Positions 51,322 through 59,815 of a stretch of 64,000 bases of DNA are shown piece by piece. Source of the DNA: Microbacterium trichothecenolyticum (GTDB taxonomy: Bacteria; Actinomycetota; Actinomycetes; Actinomycetales; Microbacteriaceae); the NCBI RefSeq assembly GCF_000956465.1, contig NZ_JYJA01000032.1, positions 124,001 to 188,000 of the forward strand. The letters are read 5' to 3'. Both the position numbers and the translations under genes were made by a program. Below the pieces are notes generated by a model. The model did not search any database. It was not told the DNA's origin and worked only from the letters and a program-made list of their open reading frames with translations. Each line of letters begins with the position of its first letter. Position 1 is the stretch's first letter.

Positions 51322-51938
51322 CGCGCCGCCGCCTGCATCGCGGGCGCGGTCGCCGCGGTGGCCCGGCTCGTGGTGGGTCGCACGGCTGCCCGCGGGATCC
51401 GGTAGCGGACATCGACCAGCGTCGTGTCGTTCACGAGGTCGAGCTCCTGGACGGTGGTCGAGGCGACGGTGCCGCCGAGGCGCTCTTCGAGTTCGGCGCG
51501 CAGTTCGCGATCGTCGGAGATCGCCCGGTCGAGGCGCACGACCTGGTGGCGCGCCCGCGAGAGCAGGGCCGGGTGGTCGGCGCCCCACAGCACTGCGAGG
51601 ATCAGGGCGACGAGCGCCGCCACCGGCCACGGATCGGTCTGGGGGAGTCCGGTGACGAGGCCGATCGCGAGCGCCGCGAAGTAGTACGCCACCTCGCGCT
51701 GCGAGATCTCGGACGAGCGCAGCCGGATGATCGACAGCACGCCGAACAGACCGAGCCCGAGCCCCAGCGCGACCTCGGCGGTGCCGAGGACGGCGGCGAC
51801 GACCATCACGCCGACGTTCACCCCCAGGAACGCGACGACGAGGTCGCGGCGGTGGTGCCGGCGGTAGTACAGGCCGAGGCTCAGCACGAGGGCGGCAGCG
51901 AGGTCGATGCCGATCAGGATCAGTGCACTGGTGGTCAT
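51318..51938 (-). CDS. DUF4956 membrane protein
   Basis: 206 residues. Four transmembrane helices in the first 110 residues (ALILIGIDLAAALVLSLGLY; FLGVNVGVMVVAAVLG; YYFAALAIGLVTGL; AALVALILAVLWG), then a cytoplasmic domain of about 95 residues (ARHQVVRLDRAISDDRELRA, then QELDLVNDTTLVDVRY). The partner of VTC-domain proteins in bacteria; it may be the channel or membrane tether for the polymer. It overlaps the GT2-GtrA stop by ATGA. Confidence 0.88.
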   Translation of the reverse strand: MTTSALILIGIDLAAALVLSLGLYYRRHHRRDLVVAFLGVNVGVMVVAAVLGTAEVALGLGLGLFGVLSIIRLRSSEISQREVAYYFAALAIGLVTGLPQTDPWPVAALVALILAVLWGADHPALLSRARHQVVRLDRAISDDRELRAELEERLGGTVASTTVQELDLVNDTTLVDVRYRIPRAAVRPTTSRATAATAPAMQAAAR

Positions 51939-53089
51939 GGGTTCCTCCGGGTGGGGTGTTCGGTGTGATCCAGTCGACCCGCTGCCGCTATGGGGTTCCT
52001 ATGGCGGGAGTCAGCCCGCCTTACGAGTTCGGCACGGGGCTGCTGAGTGCCGAACACGAAGGTGCGCTGCACGCCGTAGCTCGTCACGAACAGAACCGCC
52101 TCGGTCGCGACCTTGGCCACGACGAGCGGCACGCCGAAGCGTGTGAGCGCATCCAGCCACACGATGTTCGATGCCAGGAGTGCGACGGCCAGCACGGCGT
52201 AGCGGGCGGCCTGCCGCAGCATCCGTCCGCGTTCGGAGAGCGCGCCGGTCGAACCGGCGCGGAAGACGACGCGTCGGTTGATGACGAAGTTCACGGACGC
52301 ACTCACGCCGCGCGCCGCCACGATGGACGGCACGAGAAGGCCGGTGAGCGCGTGGAGAACCAGCAGCATCACGGTGTCGACGGCGAACGCCAGCAGCGAC
52401 GATCCCGCGAAGAGCAGCAGCGGGAGCATGATGCGGAGCGAATCCACGATCGGGCGGAAATGACTCGACGCGTTGCCGTCGAGGTACACGGTCTCGATCG
52501 GCACCTCACGCGTCGCGACCCCGTCGCGCCGGCAGCGCAGCAGCACGTTCTGCTCGTACGCGAATCGCTCGCCCGGCTGGTCGCGCACCCACGCGAGCAA
52601 TTCAGAGGGGATGCCGCGCAGCCCCGTCTGCGTATCGCTCAGCGTCCAGCCGGCAGCGAGCCGGAACACTCCCCGGGCCACGGCATTGCCCGCACGAGAT
52701 CGCAGCGGAACGCGGCCGGTGAACGCGCGGCAGCCGAGGATCAGCGTCGGGGCGCCGCCGGCGGCGTCCTCGCGGAGACCGTCGGCGACCAGGCGGATGT
52801 CGTGCACCGTGTGCTGCCCGTCCGCATCGGCCGTGACGACATCGTCACCGGGATGCGCGGCCATCGCATGGTCGAACCCGGTGCGCAGCGCGGCGGCCTT
52901 GCCGCGGTTCGTGTCGTGATGCAGCACCGTCGCGCCCTCCGCCGCGACGACGGCGAAGATCGGCGCGTATGCCGGGCCGCTCCCGTCGTCGACGACGACC
53001 ACCTCGACGTCGGGGTCGGCGGCGAACAATCCGGCGACGACCGGTTCGAGGCGCGAACCCGGCTCGTAGGCCGGGATGAGCACGATCAC
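51935..53089 (-). CDS. GT2 glycosyltransferase fused to a GtrA domain
   Basis: 384 residues. The N-terminal GT2 (DPM-like) domain (1-225) has VIVLIPAYEPG, VVVDDGSGPAY, DADGQHTVHDI and YEQNVLLRCRRDG. The C-terminal GtrA domain (about 240-350) has four helices (LLLFAGSSLLAFAVDTVMLL; SVNFVINRRVVF). This fusion is typical of lipid-linked sugar making and flipping. GTG 53089 has GGAG upstream and follows the phosphodiester-glycosidase TGA by 4 nt. Confidence 0.9.
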   Translation of the reverse strand: MIVLIPAYEPGSRLEPVVAGLFAADPDVEVVVVDDGSGPAYAPIFAVVAAEGATVLHHDTNRGKAAALRTGFDHAMAAHPGDDVVTADADGQHTVHDIRLVADGLREDAAGGAPTLILGCRAFTGRVPLRSRAGNAVARGVFRLAAGWTLSDTQTGLRGIPSELLAWVRDQPGERFAYEQNVLLRCRRDGVATREVPIETVYLDGNASSHFRPIVDSLRIMLPLLLFAGSSLLAFAVDTVMLLVLHALTGLLVPSIVAARGVSASVNFVINRRVVFRAGSTGALSERGRMLRQAARYAVLAVALLASNIVWLDALTRFGVPLVVAKVATEAVLFVTSYGVQRTFVFGTQQPRAELVRRADSRHRNPIAAAGRLDHTEHPTRRNP

Positions 53090-53093
53090 GGCG

Positions 53094-54107
53094 TCACTCC
53101 GCGTCGGCCGCGGACGCGTCGGCCGCGGACGCGTCGGCGATGTAGAGGATGTCGCTCGTGCCGCGCTCACCGCCGTTGGAGGGCGAGTTGACCACCTCGC
53201 CGTTGAAGTACATCGTCGACGAGCCGCCGCCGTCGAGGTTGTACGCGGTGGTGGCGCCGAGGTCGAGCATGATGTCGGCGAGCTCGGTGAGGGTGACGCC
53301 GGCGCTGTACCCGGACTGGCGTCCGTCGACGACCACGAACACGAGGTGGTTCTCGTCGATCACGCCGACGGCGGTGCGCGGCTGGTCGCCCTGGATGGAG
53401 TGGTTGCCGAAGTTCGTGTCGATCTCCGTCGTCTGGATGCCGTCGACGACGGTGCCGTCCTCGACGATCGCGGGGCCGAAGCTCAGGGTGTTCCACGCGC
53501 CGTCGGCCAGCAGCTCATCGGCGGTCGTCGTCGTCTCGTCGTACACCTCGACGCGGCCGTCCGTGTAGAACACGAGCCCCTCGCGGGCGGGCTCATCGCG
53601 GAAGACCACCCCGTTGCGGATCACGATGCCGGTGTCGCGGAACCCGTAGTAGTCGCCGTTGATCGCGAAGATCGCGCCGTTGTCGGCGGCGATGCTGCTG
53701 GTGAGTTCGGTGATGTTCTCGCCGAACTGGTCCTTCGCGAAGGCGCTCTGCAGCGTGGTCGCGTCCGACAGGGTCACGTCGGCGACGTAGTAGGTCACGG
53801 TGTCGGAGCCCGAGCCTTCGGTGACGGTCGAGATCGTGATCGATGTGGCGCCGTCCGCGTACGACGTGCCGGTGACCGTGGCGCCGGTGGCGGCATCCGT
53901 CGCCGCATCCGTCGTGGAGTCGACCGTGGAGTTCTGCGCCTCGTACTCCGACACGTCGGCGATCTCGACATGCTCGACGAGGAAGCGGTCGGTCGCCCAG
54001 ATGGCCCCTGCGCCTCCCGACAGGGCGACGACGAGGCCGGAGGCGATGACGGCGTTTCGGACCCGGCGCTTTCGGGTGACCTTGTTCACGCTGCTCTTGT
54101 TGTCCAT
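53094..54107 (-). CDS. phosphodiester glycosidase (NAGPA-like), membrane anchored
   Basis: 337 residues. An N-terminal basic stretch and signal anchor (VRNAVIASGLVVALSGGAGA) precede a Thr/Ser linker and the NAGPA domain (about 115-320: AINGDYYGFRDTGIVIRNGV, LSFGPAIVEDG, PRTAVGVIDENHLVFVVVDG, YNLDGGGSSTMYFNGEVVN). The family removes sugars joined by phosphodiester bonds, as in the uncovering enzyme. The C-terminus has a 15-bp tandem repeat (53101-53130) encoding ASAAD units. First gene of a five-gene minus operon. In that setting it probably modifies a phosphate-sugar polymer on the surface (inference). Confidence 0.9.
   Translation of the reverse strand: MDNKSSVNKVTRKRRVRNAVIASGLVVALSGGAGAIWATDRFLVEHVEIADVSEYEAQNSTVDSTTDAATDAATGATVTGTSYADGATSITISTVTEGSGSDTVTYYVADVTLSDATTLQSAFAKDQFGENITELTSSIAADNGAIFAINGDYYGFRDTGIVIRNGVVFRDEPAREGLVFYTDGRVEVYDETTTTADELLADGAWNTLSFGPAIVEDGTVVDGIQTTEIDTNFGNHSIQGDQPRTAVGVIDENHLVFVVVDGRQSGYSAGVTLTELADIMLDLGATTAYNLDGGGSSTMYFNGEVVNSPSNGGERGTSDILYIADASAADASAADAE
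53101..53130 (-). repeat. 15-bp tandem repeat in the glycosidase 3' end
   Basis: Two units of GCGTCGGCCGCGGAC plus a partial third encode the C-terminal ADASA repeat. Likely length-variable. Confidence 0.75.
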
Positions 54108-54393
54108 GCCTCCATGGATATGAGTCCGACTTACGACGACCTTCGCCGCGCGCTATGAACCGCCTGGCGCGAGCATGTGCGTTCGGCCAGACCGCAGCGC
54201 GCGACGGAAGAAGGGGGATTGTGGTGCGCGCGGAGCAAATTCTGTGATTCTTGTCATCGTGTCGGGTCGCAATGCACGGGATATCTGCATCGCGGTCTGA
54301 CATGGTGGAGGCGTCGCCGCGAGCACCGAAGGAGGTCTCGCGGACCTCCCTGTCGCCGCAGCCGACGCTGTCGCACCCGACCCAGAGGAACGC

Positions 54394-55941
54394 ATGACCC
54401 GCATTGGCATCGTCGCCGAGGCGCCCGGAGAGACCCGGGTGGCCGCGACTCCGACCACCGTCCCGAAACTCATCGCCCTGGGGTACGACGTCGTCGTGGA
54501 AGCCGGGGCCGGGGCCGCCTCGTCGTTCCCCGACGCCGCGTTCGCGCAGGCCGGTGCGGCCGTCGTCGACGGTGCGACGGCGTGGTCGGCGCCCGTGGTG
54601 CTGAAGGTCAACGCGCCGACGCCTGGCGAGATCGACCGGCTCGCCGACGGGGCGACGATCGTCGCGATGCTGAGTCCCGCACTGCGGCCGGATCTGGTCG
54701 AGTCCCTCGCCACGCGGGGGATCACCGCGATCGCGCTGGACGCGGTGCCGCGCATCTCCCGCGCACAGTCGATGGACGTGCTGAGCTCGATGGCGAACAT
54801 CGCCGGCTACCGCGCCGTCGTCGAGGCTGCGCACGAGTTCGGCCGCTTCTTCACCGGCCAGGTCACGGCGGCAGGCAAGGTGCCGCCGGCGAAGGTGCTG
54901 ATCGCGGGCGCCGGCGTCGCGGGACTCGCGGCGATCGGCGCGGCCTCCAGCCTCGGCGCGATCGTCCGGGCCACCGACCCGCGCCCGGAGGTCGCCGACC
55001 AGGTCGCGTCGATCGGCGGCGAGTACCTCGAGGTCGTCGTCCCGGAGGAGGCGAAGCAGGTCTCGTCCGACGGGTATGCGAAGGCGACCAGCGAGGCGTA
55101 CGACAAGCGCGCGGCCGAGATCTACTCGGAGCAGGCGGCCGACGTCGACATCATCATCACGACAGCGCTCATTCCCGGGCGCCCGGCGCCGCGCCTGATC
55201 ACCGCCGCGGACGTGGCCTCGATGCGCTCGGGCAGCGTCATCGTCGACATGGCCGCGGGCCAGGGCGGCAACGTCGAGGGGTCGGTCGCGGGGGAGAGGG
55301 TCACGACCGGCAACGGCGTCGTGATCCTCGGATACACCGACCTTCCCGGTCGGCTGCCTCAGCAGGCGTCGCAGCTGTTCGCGACCAACCTCGTCAATCT
55401 GCTCAAGCTGCTCACCCCCGGCAAGGACGGCGAGCTCACCCTGGACTTCGACGACGTCGTGCAGCGCACCGTCACCGTCGTGCAGGACGGTGCGGTCACG
55501 TGGCCCCCGCCCCCCGTGCAGGTGTCGGCCGCGCCGGCGAGGGCCGCAGCCGCCGCCCCGGCGGTCGTGGCGCCGAAGAAGCCGATGTCGGCGGGCGCCC
55601 GTACCGGCCTCATCGTCGCTGGGATCGCCGCGCTGTTCGCGATCTGCGCGTTCGCGCCGCCGCCGTTGCCGCAGCACTTCCTGGTGCTGACACTTGCGAT
55701 CGTCGTCGGGTTCTACGTCATCGGCCATGTGGCGCACGCGCTGCACACGCCGCTGATGAGCGTCACGAACGCGATCTCGGGCATCATCGTGGTCGGCGCC
55801 ATGGTGCAGATCACCGTCCCCGATCTCACCGTGCAGATCCTCGCCGCCGTCGCGGTGCTGCTCGCGTCCATCAACATCTTCGGCGGCTTCGCCGTCACGC
55901 GGCGCATGCTCGCGATGTTCCAGAAGGGTGACACCCGATGA
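54394..55941 (+). CDS. pntA: NAD(P)+ transhydrogenase subunit alpha
   Basis: 515 residues, a fused alpha1-alpha2 form. The N-terminal NAD(H)-binding dI domain has [40 protein letters not shown] and [14 protein letters not shown]. The C-terminal 110 residues hold four transmembrane helices of dII. Membrane proton-translocating enzyme that makes NADPH from NADH. An 286-nt gap upstream separates it from the divergent surface-polymer operon. The pntB start overlaps its stop. Confidence 0.95.
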   Translation: MTRIGIVAEAPGETRVAATPTTVPKLIALGYDVVVEAGAGAASSFPDAAFAQAGAAVVDGATAWSAPVVLKVNAPTPGEIDRLADGATIVAMLSPALRPDLVESLATRGITAIALDAVPRISRAQSMDVLSSMANIAGYRAVVEAAHEFGRFFTGQVTAAGKVPPAKVLIAGAGVAGLAAIGAASSLGAIVRATDPRPEVADQVASIGGEYLEVVVPEEAKQVSSDGYAKATSEAYDKRAAEIYSEQAADVDIIITTALIPGRPAPRLITAADVASMRSGSVIVDMAAGQGGNVEGSVAGERVTTGNGVVILGYTDLPGRLPQQASQLFATNLVNLLKLLTPGKDGELTLDFDDVVQRTVTVVQDGAVTWPPPPVQVSAAPARAAAAAPAVVAPKKPMSAGARTGLIVAGIAALFAICAFAPPPLPQHFLVLTLAIVVGFYVIGHVAHALHTPLMSVTNAISGIIVVGAMVQITVPDLTVQILAAVAVLLASINIFGGFAVTRRMLAMFQKGDTR

Positions 55942-57353
55942 TCGCGGTGGCCGGCCAGGTCGCGGGCGCCGCCTACATCATCGCGGCGCTCCTGTTCATC
56001 CTCAGCCTCGCAGGGCTCAGCAAGCACGAGACCAGCCGTCGCGGGGTCGTGTTCGGCATCGTCGGCATGTCCATCGCGCTCGTCGCGACGGTCGTCCTGG
56101 TGGCGACCGGGGCGTGGGGGCAGCCGTCGGGCGCGCTCGGGATGACCCTCCTCGTCGTCGCCGTGCTCGTCGGCGCCGCGATCGGGCTGTGGCGAGCGCG
56201 GATCGTCCAGATGACCGGGATGCCCGAGCTCATCGCGCTGCTGCACTCCTTCGTGGGTCTGGCCGCGGTGCTGGTCGGCTGGAACGGCGCCCTCTATGAC
56301 ACCGGACTCACCGGGGTGCTGGCCGACATTCACCACGCCGAGGTGTTCATCGGCGTCTTCATCGGCGGTGTGACCTTCACCGGGTCGATCGTCGCGTTCC
56401 TCAAGCTGTCGGCGCGCATCTCGTCCAAGCCGCTCATGCTGGCCGGCAAGAACGCCCTCAACCTCGGCGCCCTGGCCGCGTTCCTCGTCCTCACGGTCTG
56501 GTACGTGATCACGCCCGAGCTGTGGCTCCTGATCGCCGTGACCCTCCTCGCGCTCGCGCTCGGCTGGCATCTGGTCGCCTCCATCGGCGGTGGCGACATG
56601 CCCGTCGTCGTTTCGATGCTCAACAGCTACTCGGGATGGGCGGCGGCAGCGGCGGGCTTCCTGCTGAACAACGACCTGCTCATCGTCACCGGTGCGCTCG
56701 TGGGCTCGTCGGGTGCATACCTCAGTTACATCATGTGCAAGGCGATGAACCGGTCGTTCCTGTCGGTGATCGCCGGCGGCTTCGGCATCGAGGCGCCCAC
56801 GGGTGGCGACGAGGATCACGGCGAGCACCGCGAGATCGACGCCGAGGCGGCTGCCGACCTCCTCGCGGGCGCCTCCACCGTCGTGATCACGCCCGGCTAC
56901 GGCATGGCGGTCGCGCAGGCGCAGCACGGGGTCGCCGACCTCGTGCAGAAGCTGCGCGAGCGGGGCGTCGACGTCCGGTTCGGCATCCACCCCGTCGCCG
57001 GACGCCTTCCCGGCCACATGAACGTGCTCCTCGCCGAGGCGAAGGTGCCCTACGACATCGTGCTCGAGATGGACGAGATCAACGACGACCTGTCGGGCGT
57101 CGACGTCGTGCTCGTGATCGGCGCGAACGACACCGTCAACCCGGCCGCGGCTGAGGATCCCTCCAGCCCGATCGCCGGAATGCCGGTGCTGCGCGTCTGG
57201 GAGGCCGACAACGTCATCGTGTTCAAGCGCTCGATGGCGTCGGGATACGCGGGCGTGCAGAATCCGCTCTTCTACCGCGACAACGCGCAGATGCTCTTCG
57301 GAGACGCCAAAGAGAAAGTCGACGAGATTCTCTTCCAGCTCTCACGCTCGTGA
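55938..57353 (+). CDS. pntB: NAD(P)+ transhydrogenase subunit beta
   Basis: 471 residues. Nine transmembrane helices (dII) then the NADP(H)-binding dIII domain from about 290 ([25 protein letters not shown]...; [46 protein letters not shown]). ATGA overlap with pntA. A GC-rich hairpin after it acts as a terminator shared with lsr2. Complete. Confidence 0.96.
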   Translation: MIAVAGQVAGAAYIIAALLFILSLAGLSKHETSRRGVVFGIVGMSIALVATVVLVATGAWGQPSGALGMTLLVVAVLVGAAIGLWRARIVQMTGMPELIALLHSFVGLAAVLVGWNGALYDTGLTGVLADIHHAEVFIGVFIGGVTFTGSIVAFLKLSARISSKPLMLAGKNALNLGALAAFLVLTVWYVITPELWLLIAVTLLALALGWHLVASIGGGDMPVVVSMLNSYSGWAAAAAGFLLNNDLLIVTGALVGSSGAYLSYIMCKAMNRSFLSVIAGGFGIEAPTGGDEDHGEHREIDAEAAADLLAGASTVVITPGYGMAVAQAQHGVADLVQKLRERGVDVRFGIHPVAGRLPGHMNVLLAEAKVPYDIVLEMDEINDDLSGVDVVLVIGANDTVNPAAAEDPSSPIAGMPVLRVWEADNVIVFKRSMASGYAGVQNPLFYRDNAQMLFGDAKEKVDEILFQLSRS

Positions 57354-57384
57354 AAGCTTTCGGCGAATCGTCGATGAAAGGCCG

Positions 57385-57414
57385 CGAGGCGGCGTGCGTC
57401 AGTGCGCCGCCTCG
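57385..57414. terminator. hairpin between convergent pntB and lsr2
   Basis: CGAGGCGGCG (57385-57394) and its complement (57405-57414) form a perfect 10-bp stem with a 10-nt loop. The lsr2 stop codon (57399-57401) sits in the loop. Confidence 0.72.
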
Positions 57415-57752
57415 TAGGCTTCGAGAACGGATGCCGGAACCCGGCCCCGCTCGGATACCTGGTAGCCGTTCTGCTTCGCCCATTCGCGGACGCCGCTGTA
57501 ATCCTGCTGTCCGCTGCGGCGGCGCTTGCGTCCGGCTGAGGCGGCGCTGGACGTCGCTCGGGCGGACGACACCGCGCGCGCCGCGTTGGTGTAGCGCTCG
57601 AGGGCGCCGCGCAGTGCGGCGGCATTCTCGTCGGTGAGGTCGATCTCGTACGCGACGCCGTCGAGCGAGAACAGGACGGTCTCGCCTTCGCCGGCTTCCA
57701 AAAGGGTTCCGTCGATGTCATCGACGAGCTGGTGAACGATTCTACGGGCCAT
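57399..57752 (-). CDS. lsr2: Lsr2 nucleoid-associated protein
   Basis: 117 residues. The N-terminal dimerisation domain (MARRIVHQLVDDIDGTLLEA; FSLDGVAYEIDL) and the C-terminal DNA-binding domain with the AT-hook-like RGR motif (VREWAKQNGYQVSERGRVPA) are complete. Lsr2 binds AT-rich DNA and silences foreign genes in actinobacteria. The 168-nt upstream region is A/T-richer than its surroundings (CAATACGCCGAATTG etc.), fitting autoregulation. Confidence 0.95.
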   Translation of the reverse strand: MARRIVHQLVDDIDGTLLEAGEGETVLFSLDGVAYEIDLTDENAAALRGALERYTNAARAVSSARATSSAASAGRKRRRSGQQDYSGVREWAKQNGYQVSERGRVPASVLEAYEAAH

Positions 57753-57920
57753 GAGGGAACAATACGCCGAATTGTCGCCACAGCCTATTGATGAATTCCG
57801 CGGCGGTGGATAACCGCGATCCTGCGAGGCAATTTCGGGCGATCGAGGGAAATTCGGACGCGACTGTCCGGAATGGCGGCGATCCGGCGGACCTCTTGCC
57901 CGCGGCGCCGACGGCGGAGA

Positions 57921-58844
57921 TTAGGGAAGGATGCCGGCGCGACGCGCGGTGACGACCGCGGCGTGCCGGGTCGAGGCATCCAGCTTCGCCATCGCGGACT
58001 GCAGATACGACTTGACCGTGCCCTCTTTGAGGTCGAGGGTCGCCGCGATCTCGGCGTTGGTCGAGCCGAGCGCCGCGCAGGCGAGCACGTCGATCTCGCG
58101 CGGCGACAGCCGCACGTCCAGCTCGACCGCCGGCTCCGATGCGTCATGCGAGAGCGCGGCCAGCCGCTGCTCGAGGCGGTCCAGGCGCGCGCGCAGCGCG
58201 GGGTCGTCGATGATCGCCGCGATGCTGCGCAGCTCCGCGTACGTCTCGCGCAGTTCCTCACGCGTGGTCGCCGGCATCGCGGCCGGTGCAGCGCGCGTGG
58301 GGGAGAGTGTCAGTCTCCGCTGAACTTCGTCGCGGATGCGCAGTTCGCTGGAAAGCTCCTCCGCCACCGCGAAAGCCGGGCGGGCGACGACGTCTCCGAC
58401 GGGGGATTCGGCCCACGATCCGCAGTAGATGACGCCGCGGGCGCGCCCGCCGACCATGACGGGGACGGCGAACAGCGTCGCGATCCCCTCACCGAGGACG
58501 GCGCGGTCGTAGTCGTGCGTGATGCTGCGTGACGACCCGTAGTCCAGCGCGAGCCGCGGCCGCTTCTCGACGAGCGCGCGCCCACCGAGACCGCGAGAGG
58601 CCTCCACGACGAGCCCCTGGAGGTTGCGGGTGCGGGCGCCGTGGATGGACGTGACGTGGATCGCGTCGCCGAGCGCGAGCCCGCCGAAGGCGACCGGGAA
58701 GCGAGTGCGGCGCACGAGCTCGGCCACCGCGTGATCGAGGGCCTGCGCGTCGCCGGGATCCCCGTCGAGCGCATCCACGACGGCGCGGACCCCCGCACCT
58801 GTGTGATCGGGGGCCGGTGCGCGATGTGGGAGGGACGCGCCCAC
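57921..58844 (-). CDS. GAF-domain LuxR-family transcriptional regulator
   Basis: 307 residues. N-terminal GAF-like sensor (about 15-180: GGLALGDAIHVTSIHGARTR; TLFAVPVMVGGRARGVIYCG), an Arg/Glu-rich helical linker, and a C-terminal LuxR HTH (about 245-307: LSPREIDVLACAALGSTNAE, then IAATLDLKEGTVKSYL). GTG 58844 is chosen after a GGAAGCAGG site; the longer frame is poor. Ligand and targets unknown. Together with lsr2 it forms a small regulatory region. Confidence 0.87.
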   Translation of the reverse strand: MGASLPHRAPAPDHTGAGVRAVVDALDGDPGDAQALDHAVAELVRRTRFPVAFGGLALGDAIHVTSIHGARTRNLQGLVVEASRGLGGRALVEKRPRLALDYGSSRSITHDYDRAVLGEGIATLFAVPVMVGGRARGVIYCGSWAESPVGDVVARPAFAVAEELSSELRIRDEVQRRLTLSPTRAAPAAMPATTREELRETYAELRSIAAIIDDPALRARLDRLEQRLAALSHDASEPAVELDVRLSPREIDVLACAALGSTNAEIAATLDLKEGTVKSYLQSAMAKLDASTRHAAVVTARRAGILP

Positions 58845-59037
58845 GGCTACCTGCTTCCGGCGTGACGGCGTCCTCGCCGCCCTTCTCGTAGCGTCGACCT
58901 TACCATTCGGGGGTATCGCCCTCGGCGGACGGGACGTGTCTTCGAGGAGGATCGCGAGGCCCGCGGGCGTCGCTGTGCCGCGCGGACCTCGCGGCATGCG
59001 GGCGGCCTACACGCCCGCAGCCTCGACCGGCTCGGCT

Positions 59038-59631
59038 TCAGTGCGGAGCCGGAGTCTCGGGTGCATCGGCGGTCGGGGCGGCCGGAAGGCTCGGCCCCTG
59101 TTCGAGGTCGATGAGGAGCCGCTTCACCTCAGGTCGCCCACCGTATTCACCGAGCGAGCCGTCGGCGCGGATGACGCGATGCACCGGCACGACGACGGAG
59201 AACGGCGTGGTGGCGCACGCGGTCCCGACGGCGCGCGCGGCGCGGGGGGTGCCGGCCGCGATCGCGACCTCCCCATAACTCGCGGTTTCGCCGTAGGGGA
59301 TGTCGCACACGGCCTCCAGCGCGGCGCGCGTGAAGCCGCGGACGAGCCGCCAGTCCAGCGGCAGATCGAACTCCTCGCGGTCGCCGTCGAAGTACTCGTC
59401 GAGCTGCGTCACCGCGCTCTCGAACGCGTCGGCGGCACTGGGGGCGGCGGCGTCCGTGTCGTCATCGGGGACGGGGACGGCGCGCAGCTGCAGGGCGATG
59501 CGCTCGATCTCGGAGTGCAGCGGGCCGTCGAAAGGGTGGAGGGTCACGATGCCGTCGCCGGTCGTGACGATCAGGATGTCGCCGATGGGCGACGGGTGGA
59601 CGCGGTAGCGGGGCGGATCCTCCGGGGTCAT
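59038..59631 (-). CDS. MGMT/Ogt-like protein with active-site Cys replaced by Val
   Basis: 197 residues. The methylguanine-DNA-methyltransferase fold is clear: IPYGETASYGEVAIAAG, ARAVGTACA, and VVVPVHRVIRADGSLGEYGG, where the canonical P-C-H-R is P-V150-H-R. The codon is GTG (complement of 59182-59184), and the Asn usually before the motif is Thr-Thr-Pro. The protein cannot transfer an alkyl group through Cys. It may be an alkyltransferase-like protein that flags O6-alkylguanine for excision repair (known ATLs have Trp or Ala there), or a decayed Ogt. The long insert 55-88 is acidic. Divergent from the helicase-like gene. Confidence 0.85.
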   Translation of the reverse strand: MTPEDPPRYRVHPSPIGDILIVTTGDGIVTLHPFDGPLHSEIERIALQLRAVPVPDDDTDAAAPSAADAFESAVTQLDEYFDGDREEFDLPLDWRLVRGFTRAALEAVCDIPYGETASYGEVAIAAGTPRAARAVGTACATTPFSVVVPVHRVIRADGSLGEYGGRPEVKRLLIDLEQGPSLPAAPTADAPETPAPH

Positions 59632-59815
59632 GCGACCATCCTGGCGCGCGTCGGGGACGCCGTCGCCGGTCGTCGGCAGGATCTGTGGGAACGAGGCGCG
59701 GCACGTCCGCGGGGGAGGAGGGGCGTCGTCCGGACGCTGTTGCCCGACGGTCCAATACCGCGAAACTCAGGTCCATTGCAAGAGCCGGGCACACGTCGCC
59801 TCTAGGGTGGCACGT

